Below, piece after piece: positions 1 to 6,656 of a stretch of 7,438 nucleotides of DNA (the stretch's first letter is position 1; each line of letters starts with the position of its first letter). The notes beneath the pieces were generated by a model that was not told where the DNA came from, ran no database searches, and saw nothing but the letters and a program-made list of their open reading frames with translations. The DNA comes from Sphingobium sp. (GTDB taxonomy: Bacteria > Pseudomonadota > Alphaproteobacteria > Sphingomonadales > Sphingomonadaceae). The stretch covers positions 1 to 7,438 of the forward strand of contig JASBTC010000168.1 of the NCBI GenBank assembly GCA_030148625.1, written 5' to 3'. The position numbers and the translations under genes were made by a program.

Positions 1-36
1 AGCGCTGGTAGATCCGGGACACGCGCCCGCAACGGG

Positions 37-285
37 GTTGTCGCGACATTTTTGGGCCGGACGGTTGCTCCCTCGCCCCCCTTCTGGGGGAGTGGGCGGG
101 GGTGCGGGGGGTGTCGGGGCAGGATCGAGCGCCAGCGCCAAGGTCTCGCCCGACGTCCCCCTCTCCCGACCTCGCTGCGCTCGGCCACCCTCTCCCCCTA
201 AAGGGGGTGAGGGAATTCATGTCGTCCAACCTACGCCAAGAAAATCCCGAACAGCAATGCGCTCCGGAATGCCACGGCTCCGGGA
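37..285 (+). repeat. Palindromic intergenic repeat, copy A
   Basis: This stretch fills nearly all of the gene-free left end of the window, and I see no gene in it. It aligns with copy B at 1257-1492. Three blocks match exactly: 64-79 with 1286-1301, 113-128 with 1334-1349, and 146-162 with 1367-1383. It carries inner inverted arms at 70-80 and 203-213 (10 of 11 pairs). Each arm lies beside a short hairpin of five C, a four-base loop and five G (76-90 and 194-207). Copy A has about 36 extra bases (about 162-197) that copy B lacks. The right end, about 239-275, is a decayed version of the conserved tail seen at 1433-1492 and 4732-4791. It lies just past the 3' end of the minus-strand gene at 303-1160, so the hairpins may end or protect that transcript; this is inference. 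Confidence 0.7.
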
Positions 286-302
286 AATCCTTTCATCCCG
301 CC

Positions 303-1160
303 TCAGAAGCGGCGATGATCGCGCCCGTCGATCCGGTCGCAATTTCCCCTGAACGCATAGCTGCCGGTGCCGCGGATCGAGATGCGGCCGCTGCGGCGGT
401 CGATCGTGAGCCTGGGCTTGTTGAGGCCGTTCAGGCGATAGGTGGCGGTGATCTGGTCGCGGCCGGACGAGACGTTGGTGAGATCCCACCAGCCGCTATC
501 GCCGCGCGAATTGATCGGCGGAACCAGTTTTCTCGGTAACCGGATGCGCCCGCCGCCGTTCCAGATCTGGATCGTCACCGACGTGTCGAAATCCTGTGAC
601 GAGAGCTCGGTGCGATTGCCATAGTCATAACGATCGCGCCGGTCGTTCCAGGTCCAGCCATAGCGGGTCGCAAGTGCCGGGCGCTGGCCTTCGCCGAAAC
701 AGACCAGCCCCATGTCGATCTGCCGGCCGCCGGCCCAGCCATAATCATTGTCGCCGGGGCGCCCCGGCCGATCGGGACGATCGGGCCGGTAACCCGGGTC
801 CGGGCGGTAACCGGGATCGGGGCGATAGCCCGGATCGGGCCGATAACCGGGATTGCGGTCTCCGCCGCCACCGCGACGACAGTCCGCTTCGGGTGTGCTG
901 ACGATCGACTCATAGCGGCCATTGACCGTGGCGACGGTGATGCACGACCGCCGTTGCGGGTTCCACCAGTTGGTCCATTTGCGGTCGTCGCCGGTCTGGG
1001 TTGAGACGAAATTATAGCCGCGCGCCACGAACTGCCCCTCCGCCTGACCGGCGCGGGCGCCGACCAGGTCGAGCATGTCGTTGGGCGTGGACTGGGCCGT
1101 CGCCGCCACGCCATAGGCCAGGGCCGATCCGGCAAGGCCGACCAAGATCATGTTTCGCAT
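303..1160 (-). CDS. Secreted hypothetical protein with PGYRPD-repeat linker
   Basis: A 285-residue protein of unknown function, predicted to be exported. Residues 1-23 look like a Sec signal peptide (short positive start, hydrophobic LVGLAGSALAYGVAA core, cleavage near ATAQ). Residues 28-94 form a first module of the type LVGARAGQAEG...GYNFV...WTNWWN...C73ITVATVNGRYESI...C94. Similar modules with a paired cysteine are common in alphaproteobacterial secreted proteins, and their function is unknown to me. Residues 104-127 are four tandem PGYRPD units, continued by RPDRPGRPGD as a flexible linker. Residues 147-285 form a second, probably beta-rich module containing C154 and C274, which could form a disulfide. 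The start at 1160 has a good ribosome binding site, GGGAG at 1168-1172, seven bases upstream. A second ATG at 1151 (residue 4) is possible. The coding call is firm; the function is not known. Confidence 0.88.
   Translation of the reverse strand: MRNMILVGLAGSALAYGVAATAQSTPNDMLDLVGARAGQAEGQFVARGYNFVSTQTGDDRKWTNWWNPQRRSCITVATVNGRYESIVSTPEADCRRGGGGDRNPGYRPDPGYRPDPGYRPDPGYRPDRPDRPGRPGDNDYGWAGGRQIDMGLVCFGEGQRPALATRYGWTWNDRRDRYDYGNRTELSSQDFDTSVTIQIWNGGGRIRLPRKLVPPINSRGDSGWWDLTNVSSGRDQITATYRLNGLNKPRLTIDRRSGRISIRGTGSYAFRGNCDRIDGRDHRRF
780..851 (-). repeat. 18-bp in-frame tandem repeat, four units (PGYRPD)4
   Basis: Four 18-base units at 834-851, 816-833, 798-815 and 780-797 lie inside the secreted-protein gene. 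Each encodes PGYRPD on the minus strand. The units differ at several mostly synonymous positions while the peptide is unchanged, which suggests selection on the peptide rather than a very recent duplication. Because the unit is a multiple of three, gain or loss of copies would keep the reading frame and only change linker length. Confidence 0.9.
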
Positions 1161-1190
1161 ATCGATACTCCCTGTCCGGCCCCCCGAAGA

Positions 1191-1219
1191 ATGCTACGCC
1201 CGATCGGGGAGGGCGGCAA
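1191..1219 (-). promoter_or_regulatory. Candidate sigma70-type promoter for the secreted-protein gene
   Basis: On the minus strand, TTGCCG (1214-1219) is followed after 17 bases by TAGCAT (1191-1196). Each hexamer matches consensus at 4 of 6 positions. The -10 box lies 30 bases upstream of the ATG at 1160, and the GGGAG ribosome binding site falls in between. The site lies between repeat copy B and the gene, so the gene could be transcribed on its own rather than by read-through from the CobT-like gene. This is a pattern match only. Confidence 0.3.
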
Positions 1220-1256
1220 TCCGCGCGATATGGTCAATGGATGAGCTCGTCATCCT

Positions 1257-1492
1257 GTTGTCGAAACAACGTTTGGGTACTGCCTGTTGCTCCCTCGCCC
1301 CCTTTAGGGGGAGAGGGTCGGGGAGAGGGGGGCGTCGGGGCAGGATCGAACACCGGCGCTCAGGCCTCGCCCGACGTCCCCCTAAAGGGGGCGAGGTGGC
1401 TGAAATTGTCCAGTCAACGCACACCAACAGAAATCCCCGACATCAGTGCGCGTTCGCGGGAATGACAAGATGAGTTAATCGAGCTGGATCAG
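1257..1492 (+). repeat. Palindromic intergenic repeat, copy B, with perfect 19-bp inverted arms
   Basis: This element fills most of the 328-bp gap (1161-1488) between two minus-strand genes; I see no gene in that gap. It contains a perfect 19-bp inverted repeat, 1293-1311 against 1378-1396, enclosing 66 bases. Each arm itself contains a mini-hairpin of CCCCC, a four-base loop and GGGGG (1298-1311, 1378-1391). The left flank from 1257 and three internal blocks match copy A. The right end, 1433-1492, matches 52 of 60 bases of 4732-4791 in copy C. The element ends inside the last sense codon of the CobT-like gene and therefore includes its stop codon (1489-1491). Lying directly downstream of that gene, its hairpins could act as a terminator or 3' stabiliser; this is inference. 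Confidence 0.8.
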
Positions 1493-2412
1493 CCTTGGCC
1501 ACGATCGGCGTCGTCGCCGATAAGCAATGTCTCCAGGAACGGGATCAATGCCGCACCCAGATCGTCCGGCGCGTCGACATGATCGCGTGCGGGATAGAAA
1601 TCGTGCGTGCCGTAACCGATGCCCATCGCGGCTATCGTCAGATCGCCGGACGTCACGATGCCTTCGACGACATCGCGAAGATGATCGGCCAGATAGCTGG
1701 AGCCATTTTCAAGAAGCGTGGAATCGTCGACGGGCGCGCCGTCCGACAGGACGATCAGCAGCTTGCGTTTCTGCGGCAGTTTCCGGAGCCGTTCGGCCGC
1801 CCATTCGATCGCTTCGCCATCCAGATTTTCCTTCGGCAGATCGGGCCGCAGCATCTCTTTATATGACGGGCCGCCAGTGCTCGCCCTGCGATCGTCGGCG
1901 CTGCGATAGACGATGTGCAACAGGTCGTTGAGACGACCGGGATGGGGAGGGGAAAATCGCCGGATCCATCTGATGCGTGATCGCCCGCCTTTCCAGCGCG
2001 ATGTGGTGAAACCGAGCACCTCGCATGCGATGCCGAGCGTTTCGAGGAATTCCTGCGTCACATCCGCGGTCGCTGCGGCGAAGAGCATCTTCTGGCCACG
2101 CATCGATCCGGACTGATCGAACAGCAGCGACACGACGATGTCGTTGCGCTGCTCTGTCGAAAGGCGATTGCGGATGCGCGTCGCGACCTCGGCCGCCAAA
2201 AGGTGAAGCCGCGTCCGCCAGGGCAACAGCCCGGTGTGCAGATCGTGCCACGCCCGATCGACGGATGCGCGATCGATGAAGTTCAGCGGGCCCAGGACCG
2301 CGTCGAGCTTGGTCGCGGGCACGATCGCGTCGAATTTGGTGGTGTAGGCGCGATACGTCCTGTTCGCTTCGGCGCTCCGCCGGAATTTCGGGATCAGAAG
2401 GAAGGACAGCAT
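1489..2412 (-). CDS. CobT-like VWA-domain protein, short form lacking the N-terminal half
   Basis: A 307-residue protein that resembles the C-terminal half of CobT, the large subunit partner of the CobS AAA+ ATPase in aerobic cobaltochelatase. Seen directly: a YRAYTTKFD entry segment (20-28); the MIDAS metal-site motif D99-Q-S101-G-S103 in a FDQSGSMRG context; GFTTSRWKGG (134-143); PGRLNDLLHIVYRSAD (158-173); KENLDGEA (194-201); and LSDGAPVDDSTL (222-233) with the second MIDAS Asp at 224. Known CobT proteins of alphaproteobacteria are about 600 residues, so the N-terminal half and acidic linker are absent. An in-frame stop at 2446-2448 shows it cannot extend upstream in this frame. No clear ribosome binding site precedes the ATG at 2412. 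No cobN or cobS is nearby, so the cobalamin role is unproven. It may be a MoxR-type ATPase partner instead; that is inference. Confidence 0.88.
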   Translation of the reverse strand: MLSFLLIPKFRRSAEANRTYRAYTTKFDAIVPATKLDAVLGPLNFIDRASVDRAWHDLHTGLLPWRTRLHLLAAEVATRIRNRLSTEQRNDIVVSLLFDQSGSMRGQKMLFAAATADVTQEFLETLGIACEVLGFTTSRWKGGRSRIRWIRRFSPPHPGRLNDLLHIVYRSADDRRASTGGPSYKEMLRPDLPKENLDGEAIEWAAERLRKLPQKRKLLIVLSDGAPVDDSTLLENGSSYLADHLRDVVEGIVTSGDLTIAAMGIGYGTHDFYPARDHVDAPDDLGAALIPFLETLLIGDDADRGQG

Positions 2413-2505
2413 AGCTGCCGACTGTCGTTGCTGGGGCCTTGAGGGTCAATGACACATGGCTCCATTGCGCTCTGCTTTTTGGGTTCTTTGCTGCCGTCAC
2501 GCCCG

Positions 2506-2533
2506 TTGCCGACCCGATCCCAGCCGCTATCAT
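2506..2533 (+). promoter_or_regulatory. Candidate sigma70-type promoter for the serine hydrolase gene
   Basis: TTGCCG (2506-2511), a 16-base spacer and TATCAT (2528-2533, 5 of 6 to consensus) lie in the divergent spacer between the CobT-like gene and the hydrolase gene. Transcription would start near 2540, about 55 bases before the ATG at 2596. If real, it rules out the more upstream in-frame ATG at 2449 as the translation start. No equally good promoter was found facing the CobT-like gene. Pattern match only. Confidence 0.35.
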
Positions 2534-2595
2534 GCCCGCTCGGACTCTCGCCACGGCATCGGTCGCGGCGGGGCGTTTCGATTTTCGGGATCAGA

Positions 2596-3660
2596 ATGGG
2601 GAACGCGGTGAAGCTTCTTTTCAGGATATCGATGCTCGCCTTGGCGCTGGCCGTGCCGGCCATGCCGGTGACGGCGCAGACGGCAGCTGCGCCCGCAGCG
2701 TCGGCGAGCGGGTTGACGAAACTCCTCTCGGCCGAACTGGCGCGCTTCCCGTCCAAATCGGGGATCTACGTCAAGAATCTCGCGACCGGCGAGGAGGCGA
2801 TGGTCGATCCCGATGGCCATTATGACAGCGCCAGCACGATCAAGGTCGCGGTGATGATCCTCGCCTATCAGCTCGCCGATCAGAAGAAGCTCGACCTGAA
2901 CGAGCGTCACGAGATCAAGGCCGCGGACTTCCGCGGCGGCTCGGGCATTTTCCGTTTCAACGATTTCGGATTGAAGGCCAGCCTGCGCGACATCATCACC
3001 CAGATGATCATCACCAGCGACAACAGCGCGACCGACATCATGATCGCGCGCGTCGGCGGCATCGGCGCGGTCAACGATTTCCTGCGCCGCTCCGGCTATG
3101 CGACGCTCAGGCTCAACTACACCACGCTCGACTATTTCCGCGGCTTCTATGCCGTGCTCGATCCGAAATATCGCGCGCTCGGCGCCGAGGATATTTTCGC
3201 GCTGGGCACCGACATCCCCTGGTTCACCGCGCCGCGCGAAAAGCTGATTGCCGAGGTGCGCGCGGCCGGTGCCGGAGGGAAGCAGATCGACCTGATCCGC
3301 AAACGCTCGGCCGACGAGACGAGCTGGCTGGGCATCATGACCCCGCGCGAGAGTGGGCGGATGATGGAGACGATCGAGCGCGGCACCGCCGCGTCGAAGG
3401 CGGCATGCGACGAGATGAAGCGCATCCTGCTTGCCCAGCAGGCGGGCACGCGCAAGATTCCGCACTGGCTGTCCGCGCCGGTCGGGCACAAGACCGGGGA
3501 GACGGTGGGCGTCACCAACGATATCGGCATCGTCTATGCGAAGTCGGGGCCGATCGTGATCACCTCGTTCAACATGGATATGGCCGGCCTCGCCGCCGAT
3601 GGTGACGACCGCATCGGCGCGGTCTCGCGGCTGATCGTGGAATATTTCGACGGGCGGTGA
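2596..3660 (+). CDS. Exported serine hydrolase, class A beta-lactamase fold, Glu166 not evident
   Basis: A 354-residue protein with a signal peptide (KLLFR, then a LALALAVPAM core, cleavage near VTA-Q at 27-28), so it should act in the periplasm. Motifs of the class A beta-lactamase/penicillin-binding superfamily are in the right order: S80-T-I-K83 (nucleophile and Lys73 equivalent), S141-D-N143, and K299-T-G301. The segment between SDN and the TP-RESGRMM helix (residues 144-260) is longer than in typical class A enzymes. It contains TLRLNYTTLDY where RxExxLN is expected, so I cannot find the deacylating Glu166. Known class A enzymes are about 290 residues. It may be a peptidase-like or slow acyl enzyme rather than a resistance determinant. 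Start choice: ATG 2596 has GGGA five bases upstream. GTG 2608 (VKLLF) with GGGGA at 2598-2602 is equally good. An ATG at 2449 would add 49 atypical residues before the signal peptide. Confidence 0.87.
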   Translation: MGNAVKLLFRISMLALALAVPAMPVTAQTAAAPAASASGLTKLLSAELARFPSKSGIYVKNLATGEEAMVDPDGHYDSASTIKVAVMILAYQLADQKKLDLNERHEIKAADFRGGSGIFRFNDFGLKASLRDIITQMIITSDNSATDIMIARVGGIGAVNDFLRRSGYATLRLNYTTLDYFRGFYAVLDPKYRALGAEDIFALGTDIPWFTAPREKLIAEVRAAGAGGKQIDLIRKRSADETSWLGIMTPRESGRMMETIERGTAASKAACDEMKRILLAQQAGTRKIPHWLSAPVGHKTGETVGVTNDIGIVYAKSGPIVITSFNMDMAGLAADGDDRIGAVSRLIVEYFDGR

Positions 3661-3737
3661 CCCGATCCATGAACCATGCGGAAAAAAGGGCCGCCGCTTC
3701 GTGAAGCGACGACCCCAGGGCAAGGAATAGGCCGGAT

Positions 3738-3759
3738 ATGACCTGTCAACGCGGGTCAT
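3738..3759. promoter_or_regulatory. Operator-like dyad upstream of the NTF2-like gene
   Basis: A perfect inverted pair, ATGACC (3738-3743) and GGTCAT (3754-3759), is separated by 10 bases. It lies about 85 bases before the ATG at 3845, in the 184-bp spacer after the hydrolase gene. The spacing of about 16 bp centre to centre would fit a dimeric regulator, but I recognise no specific binding site and such short pairs also arise by chance. Confidence 0.2.
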
Positions 3760-3844
3760 TGTCATCCGTTCAACGCCCGGGCGTGGCGGGGGCTCGCCCT
3801 GGCGGAAACCGGCACGCCGATCATCTCGGTATCGGGAGATATGC

Positions 3845-4228
3845 ATGATGTTCGATATGCTCTTGATGGCGCTTTCGCTGGCCGGTGCGACGCCCGATCA
3901 ACCCGTTGCGGTCGTGCAGCAGCAACTCGATGCCTATAACCGGCATGACATGGCCGCGTTCGCGGCGACCTATTCCGACGATATCGAACTGTTCGATCTG
4001 GGCGCGAATGCAAAGCCGAGACTGACCGGAAAACCGGCGCTGATCGCGCTGTACAGCCGTTTGTTCGTGCGGGCGAAACCCCGGGCGACGATCGTATCGC
4101 GCGCCGTCACCGGCGCCTTCGTGACCGATCATGAGCGCGTCACATTGGACGGCGGCCGGACCTTCGATGCCGTCGCGGTCTATCAGGTGGAGAAGGGGCT
4201 GATCCGCCGCGTATGGTTCGCGCAATAG
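3845..4228 (+). CDS. NTF2/SnoaL-like small protein
   Basis: A 127-residue protein of the nuclear transport factor 2-like alpha+beta cone fold. Residues 22-50 (VVQQQLDAYNRHDMAAFAATYSDDIELF) carry the family's typical first helix and strand pattern, followed by G-K-P-A-L-I-A-L-Y at 62-70 and a beta-rich C-terminal half ending in VYQVEKGLIRRVWFAQ. Members include SnoaL polyketide cyclases, steroid delta-isomerases and many uncharacterised proteins. Nothing here identifies a substrate. Residues 1-15 are hydrophobic (MMFDMLLMALSLAGA) and may be a short signal peptide, although the basic start of a classical one is missing. The ATG at 3845 has GGGAG at 3834-3838, six bases upstream; ATG 3848 is also possible. 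It follows the hydrolase gene after 184 bp, so co-transcription is uncertain. Confidence 0.82.
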   Translation: MMFDMLLMALSLAGATPDQPVAVVQQQLDAYNRHDMAAFAATYSDDIELFDLGANAKPRLTGKPALIALYSRLFVRAKPRATIVSRAVTGAFVTDHERVTLDGGRTFDAVAVYQVEKGLIRRVWFAQ

Positions 4229-4361
4229 GGCATTTTGAAGTCGGGTGGCATCACCTGGCGACGCGCAAAATACGGAAAACAAATAATAAATAGAACGAGA
4301 CGTGCTTCAGCCCAGGCGCATCTCGCTCCAGGGTTTGATCCATCCGATCCGAAACACCAAC

Positions 4362-4791
4362 CATCTTGTCATTCCCGCGAACGCGCATTGCTGTCCGGGA
4401 TTTTATTCAGGATGCGCGAAGGCGAGATTCTCTCCTCTCCATCGAAGATGGGGAGGGGGGGCGCCGGCCAACGGCCGGTGGTGGAGGGGAACTGCGATGC
4501 TGACGGCACGCACGGTTTTCGATGGCGTTATCCCGCAATTTCTGGTCGTTGCGGTGGGGAATGACACATCGAAATTCCCCTCCACCACGCCGCTTCGCGT
4601 CGTGGTCCCCCTCCCCACGCTGCGCGTAGGGAGGAGAGGTTTGGGCGTCCCAAGCCAGATCATGTCTCGGCAGCAAGTTCGTGGGCATACTCCCGGGAAT
4701 TATCGGATCCGCGAGAAATTCTGACAATAAAATCCCGGACACCAATACGCGTTCGCGGGACTGACAAGATGAGTTCATCTAGCTGAATCAG
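4362..4791 (+). repeat. Nested inverted-repeat element, copy C (MITE- or REP-like composite)
   Basis: This occupies most of the 704-bp gap 4229-4932; no gene was recognised there, nor in the flanks 4229-4361 and 4792-4932. Three nested inverted pairs are visible: outer 4362-4407 with 4726-4771 (43 of 46 paired), middle 4430-4461 with 4607-4638 (imperfect, GC- and purine-rich), and inner 4479-4499 with 4567-4587 (19 of 21). The right end, 4732-4791, matches the right end of copy B (52 of 60). The outer arms resemble the CCCGCGAACGCG-type intergenic repeats common in sphingomonads (family knowledge from memory). No transposase is encoded, so if it is mobile it must be non-autonomous. No flanking target-site duplication was established. 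Confidence 0.75.
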
Positions 4792-4932
4792 ACTCTAGCC
4801 ATTCATCCGCGCACCACGGGCGCCCGACCCCTCGATGCATCACCGACGCTTTCATGTCCCGTCCGGATCGGGCAAGTCGTATCGATCGACGATGCCCCGC
4901 AAGGACGGGAGCGAAGGGATGAGAGGAGAGAG

Positions 4933-6561
4933 ATGACGATGCTCGGCGGCCTGATGCAGACGACACCCTTGCTGATCAGCGGCATATTGCGCTTCGCGTC
5001 GCAGGCGCATGCCGATCGCGAGATCGTGTCGCGCCTGGTCGATGAGCCGATCTGGCGCTACGATTATGCCGGCTGGGGACGGCGCAGCGCGCAGGCCGCG
5101 CATATGCTCGCGCGGCTGGGTGTGAAGCCCGGCGACCGGGTCAGCTCGCTCGGCTGGAACACCCATCGCCATTTTGAGCTTTTCTATGCGGTGCCGGGCA
5201 GTGGGGCTGTGCTCCACACCGCCAATCCGCGGCTGCCCGACGATCAGATCGCCTATACGATCAACCATGCCGAAAGCGGCGTGCTGTTCTTCGAACGCAA
5301 TTTCCTCGCTTTGGTCGAGCGGTTGAAGCCGCTGCTGCCGACGATCCGGCATTTCGTGATGCTGTCCGATGCCGAACGGCTCGATCCCGGCACGCTGGGC
5401 GCCATGAGCTACGAAGCGGTGATCGCCGGCGAGCCCGAAACCTGCGACTGGCCAGTGTTCGATGAGAATAATGCGTCGTTCCTCTGCTACACATCGGGCA
5501 CCACGGGCGATCCCAAGGGCGTGCTCTACAGCCATCGCTCGGTCGTCCTCCACGCCATGGCGGGCGGGCTGACGGGCGCCTTCGGCTTTTCCGCGTTCGA
5601 TTGCGTGATGCCGTGCAGTTCGCTTTATCATGCCACCGCCTGGGGGCTGCCCTTCGTCGCGCCGATCAACGGCTGCAAGCTGGTGCTGCCCTGCGATCGC
5701 ATGGACGGCGCGAGCCTCGACGAACTGATCCAGGCGGAAGGCGTGACCTTTTCGGGCGGCGTGCCGACGATCTGGACGATGTATCTGGCGCATCTGGAGC
5801 GGACGGGCGGGAATACGGCGGCGCTGGAGACATTGGTCATCGGCGGATCGGCGGTGCCGCGCGCAATGGCGGAGACGTTCCAGCAGCGCTACGGCGTCAA
5901 GGTCCGTCAGCTCTGGGGCATGACCGAGACCAGCCCGATCGGCGTGGTCTCGACGCCGACGCCCAAGCTCGCTGCCGAGGGCGAGGATGCGATGGACGAA
6001 GTGATCTGGACGCGCCAGGGGCGGCTTCAATTCGGTATCGAGCTGCGCATCGTCGATGAGGCGGGCAATGATCTGCCGCACGACGGCGAAGCCTCCGGCG
6101 CGCTGCTGGTACGCGGGCCATGGACGGTGCAGCGCTATTTCCGGGCGGAACAGGATGCCGCCGATGCCGATGGCTGGTTCGACACCGGCGATATCGCGAC
6201 GATCGATCCGTTCGGCTTCATGCGGATCACCGATCGCAAGAAGGATGTGATCAAGTCGGGCGGCGAATGGATCAGCTCGATCGATCTGGAGAATATCGCG
6301 GTCGCCTGTCCCGGCGTGCGCATCGCCGCGGTGGTCGGCGTCTATCATCCCAAATGGGAAGAACGCCCGCTGCTCGCGATCGAGCCGCATGAGGGGGAGA
6401 CGGTGACCGAGGCGGCGGTGCTCGCCTTTCTCGAGCCCCGCCTCATCAAATGGTGGATGCCCGATGCGGTGGTGATCACCCAGGTGCCGCTGACCGCGAC
6501 GGGCAAGATCGACAAGAAGGTGCTGCGCGACCGCTATCGCGATCATCTGGCGGGCGGGTGA
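4933..6561 (+). CDS. AlkK-type fatty-acyl-CoA ligase (AMP-forming)
   Basis: A 542-residue cytoplasmic enzyme of the ANL adenylate-forming superfamily. It should activate a fatty acid with ATP to the acyl-AMP and then to the acyl-CoA, feeding beta-oxidation or lipid synthesis. All core motifs are present: [11 protein letters not shown] (186-196, phosphate loop), the [13 protein letters not shown] region (229-241), GGVPTIW (275-281), WGMTETSP (328-335), GWFDTGD (414-420), [18 protein letters not shown] (431-448, hinge), and [12 protein letters not shown] (521-532) with the catalytic Lys at 525. The N-terminus ([16 protein letters not shown]) and length match the medium/long-chain ligases related to AlkK (about 545 residues); chain length cannot be read from the sequence. 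AGGAG at 4924-4928 precedes the ATG at 4933 by four bases. ATG 4939 (MLGGLMQ) has a looser spacing of ten bases and fits the family N-terminus equally well. It stands alone, without other beta-oxidation genes in the window. Confidence 0.95.
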   Translation: MTMLGGLMQTTPLLISGILRFASQAHADREIVSRLVDEPIWRYDYAGWGRRSAQAAHMLARLGVKPGDRVSSLGWNTHRHFELFYAVPGSGAVLHTANPRLPDDQIAYTINHAESGVLFFERNFLALVERLKPLLPTIRHFVMLSDAERLDPGTLGAMSYEAVIAGEPETCDWPVFDENNASFLCYTSGTTGDPKGVLYSHRSVVLHAMAGGLTGAFGFSAFDCVMPCSSLYHATAWGLPFVAPINGCKLVLPCDRMDGASLDELIQAEGVTFSGGVPTIWTMYLAHLERTGGNTAALETLVIGGSAVPRAMAETFQQRYGVKVRQLWGMTETSPIGVVSTPTPKLAAEGEDAMDEVIWTRQGRLQFGIELRIVDEAGNDLPHDGEASGALLVRGPWTVQRYFRAEQDAADADGWFDTGDIATIDPFGFMRITDRKKDVIKSGGEWISSIDLENIAVACPGVRIAAVVGVYHPKWEERPLLAIEPHEGETVTEAAVLAFLEPRLIKWWMPDAVVITQVPLTATGKIDKKVLRDRYRDHLAGG

Positions 6562-6578
6562 TCGCCCGGTTTGTTTCT
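6551..6578 (+). terminator. Candidate intrinsic terminator overlapping the ligase stop codon
   Basis: CGGGCG (6551-6556) pairs with CGCCCG (6563-6568) around a six-base loop that contains the TGA stop (6559-6561). A T-rich stretch, GTTTGTTTCTG, follows. The stem is short but fully GC. The T tract is interrupted, so efficiency is uncertain. Confidence 0.4.
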
Positions 6579-6607
6579 GTGTTTACCCTCCGACCTCGGA
6601 AGCGGTC

Positions 6608-6623
6608 ATTCGTCAAGACGAAT
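6608..6623. other. Perfect 16-bp interrupted palindrome in the convergent gap
   Basis: ATTCGTC (6608-6614) and GACGAAT (6617-6623) are exact reverse complements around AA. It lies in the 95-bp gap between the converging ligase gene and the TPR gene. It could be part of a bidirectional terminator or a protein site. No T tract follows on either side, so I do not call it a terminator. Confidence 0.35.
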
Positions 6624-6656
6624 CACTATATCCATTCTTCGCGATGAGACGGCCAA

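Noticed and set aside
780..851. Short regular repeats that might suggest a CRISPR array
   Set aside because: The units are directly adjacent 18-mers without spacers, in frame inside a gene, and encode a repeated peptide.
1489..2412. Calling the gene cobT of cobalamin biosynthesis
   Set aside because: Only the C-terminal half is present and no cobN, cobS or other cobalamin gene is in the window, so the name would overstate the function.
2449..2595. Upstream in-frame extension of the hydrolase from ATG 2449
   Set aside because: It would place 49 odd residues before a clear signal peptide and would start upstream of the best promoter candidate (2506-2533).
2596..3660. Calling this an antibiotic-resistance beta-lactamase
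   Set aside because: The Glu166-type residue is not visible, the protein is longer than class A enzymes and no mobile or resistance context surrounds it. Superfamily membership alone does not establish drug hydrolysis.
2530..3846. Long open frame of 438 codons on the minus strand opposite the hydrolase gene
   Set aside because: It is rich in Arg, Asp and His with no recognisable domain. The plus strand carries all beta-lactamase-fold motifs and a signal peptide. Antisense open frames are expected in GC-rich DNA.
4235..4724. Several 60-140 codon open frames within the 4229-4932 gap
   Set aside because: They run across the inverted-repeat element, lack good ribosome binding sites and recognisable sequence, and overlap one another on both strands.
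4852..6546. Open frame of 564 codons on the minus strand opposite the acyl-CoA ligase gene
   Set aside because: The plus strand encodes a complete ANL enzyme with every core motif. The minus frame is low-complexity Arg/His/Asp/Ala-rich and shows no domain.
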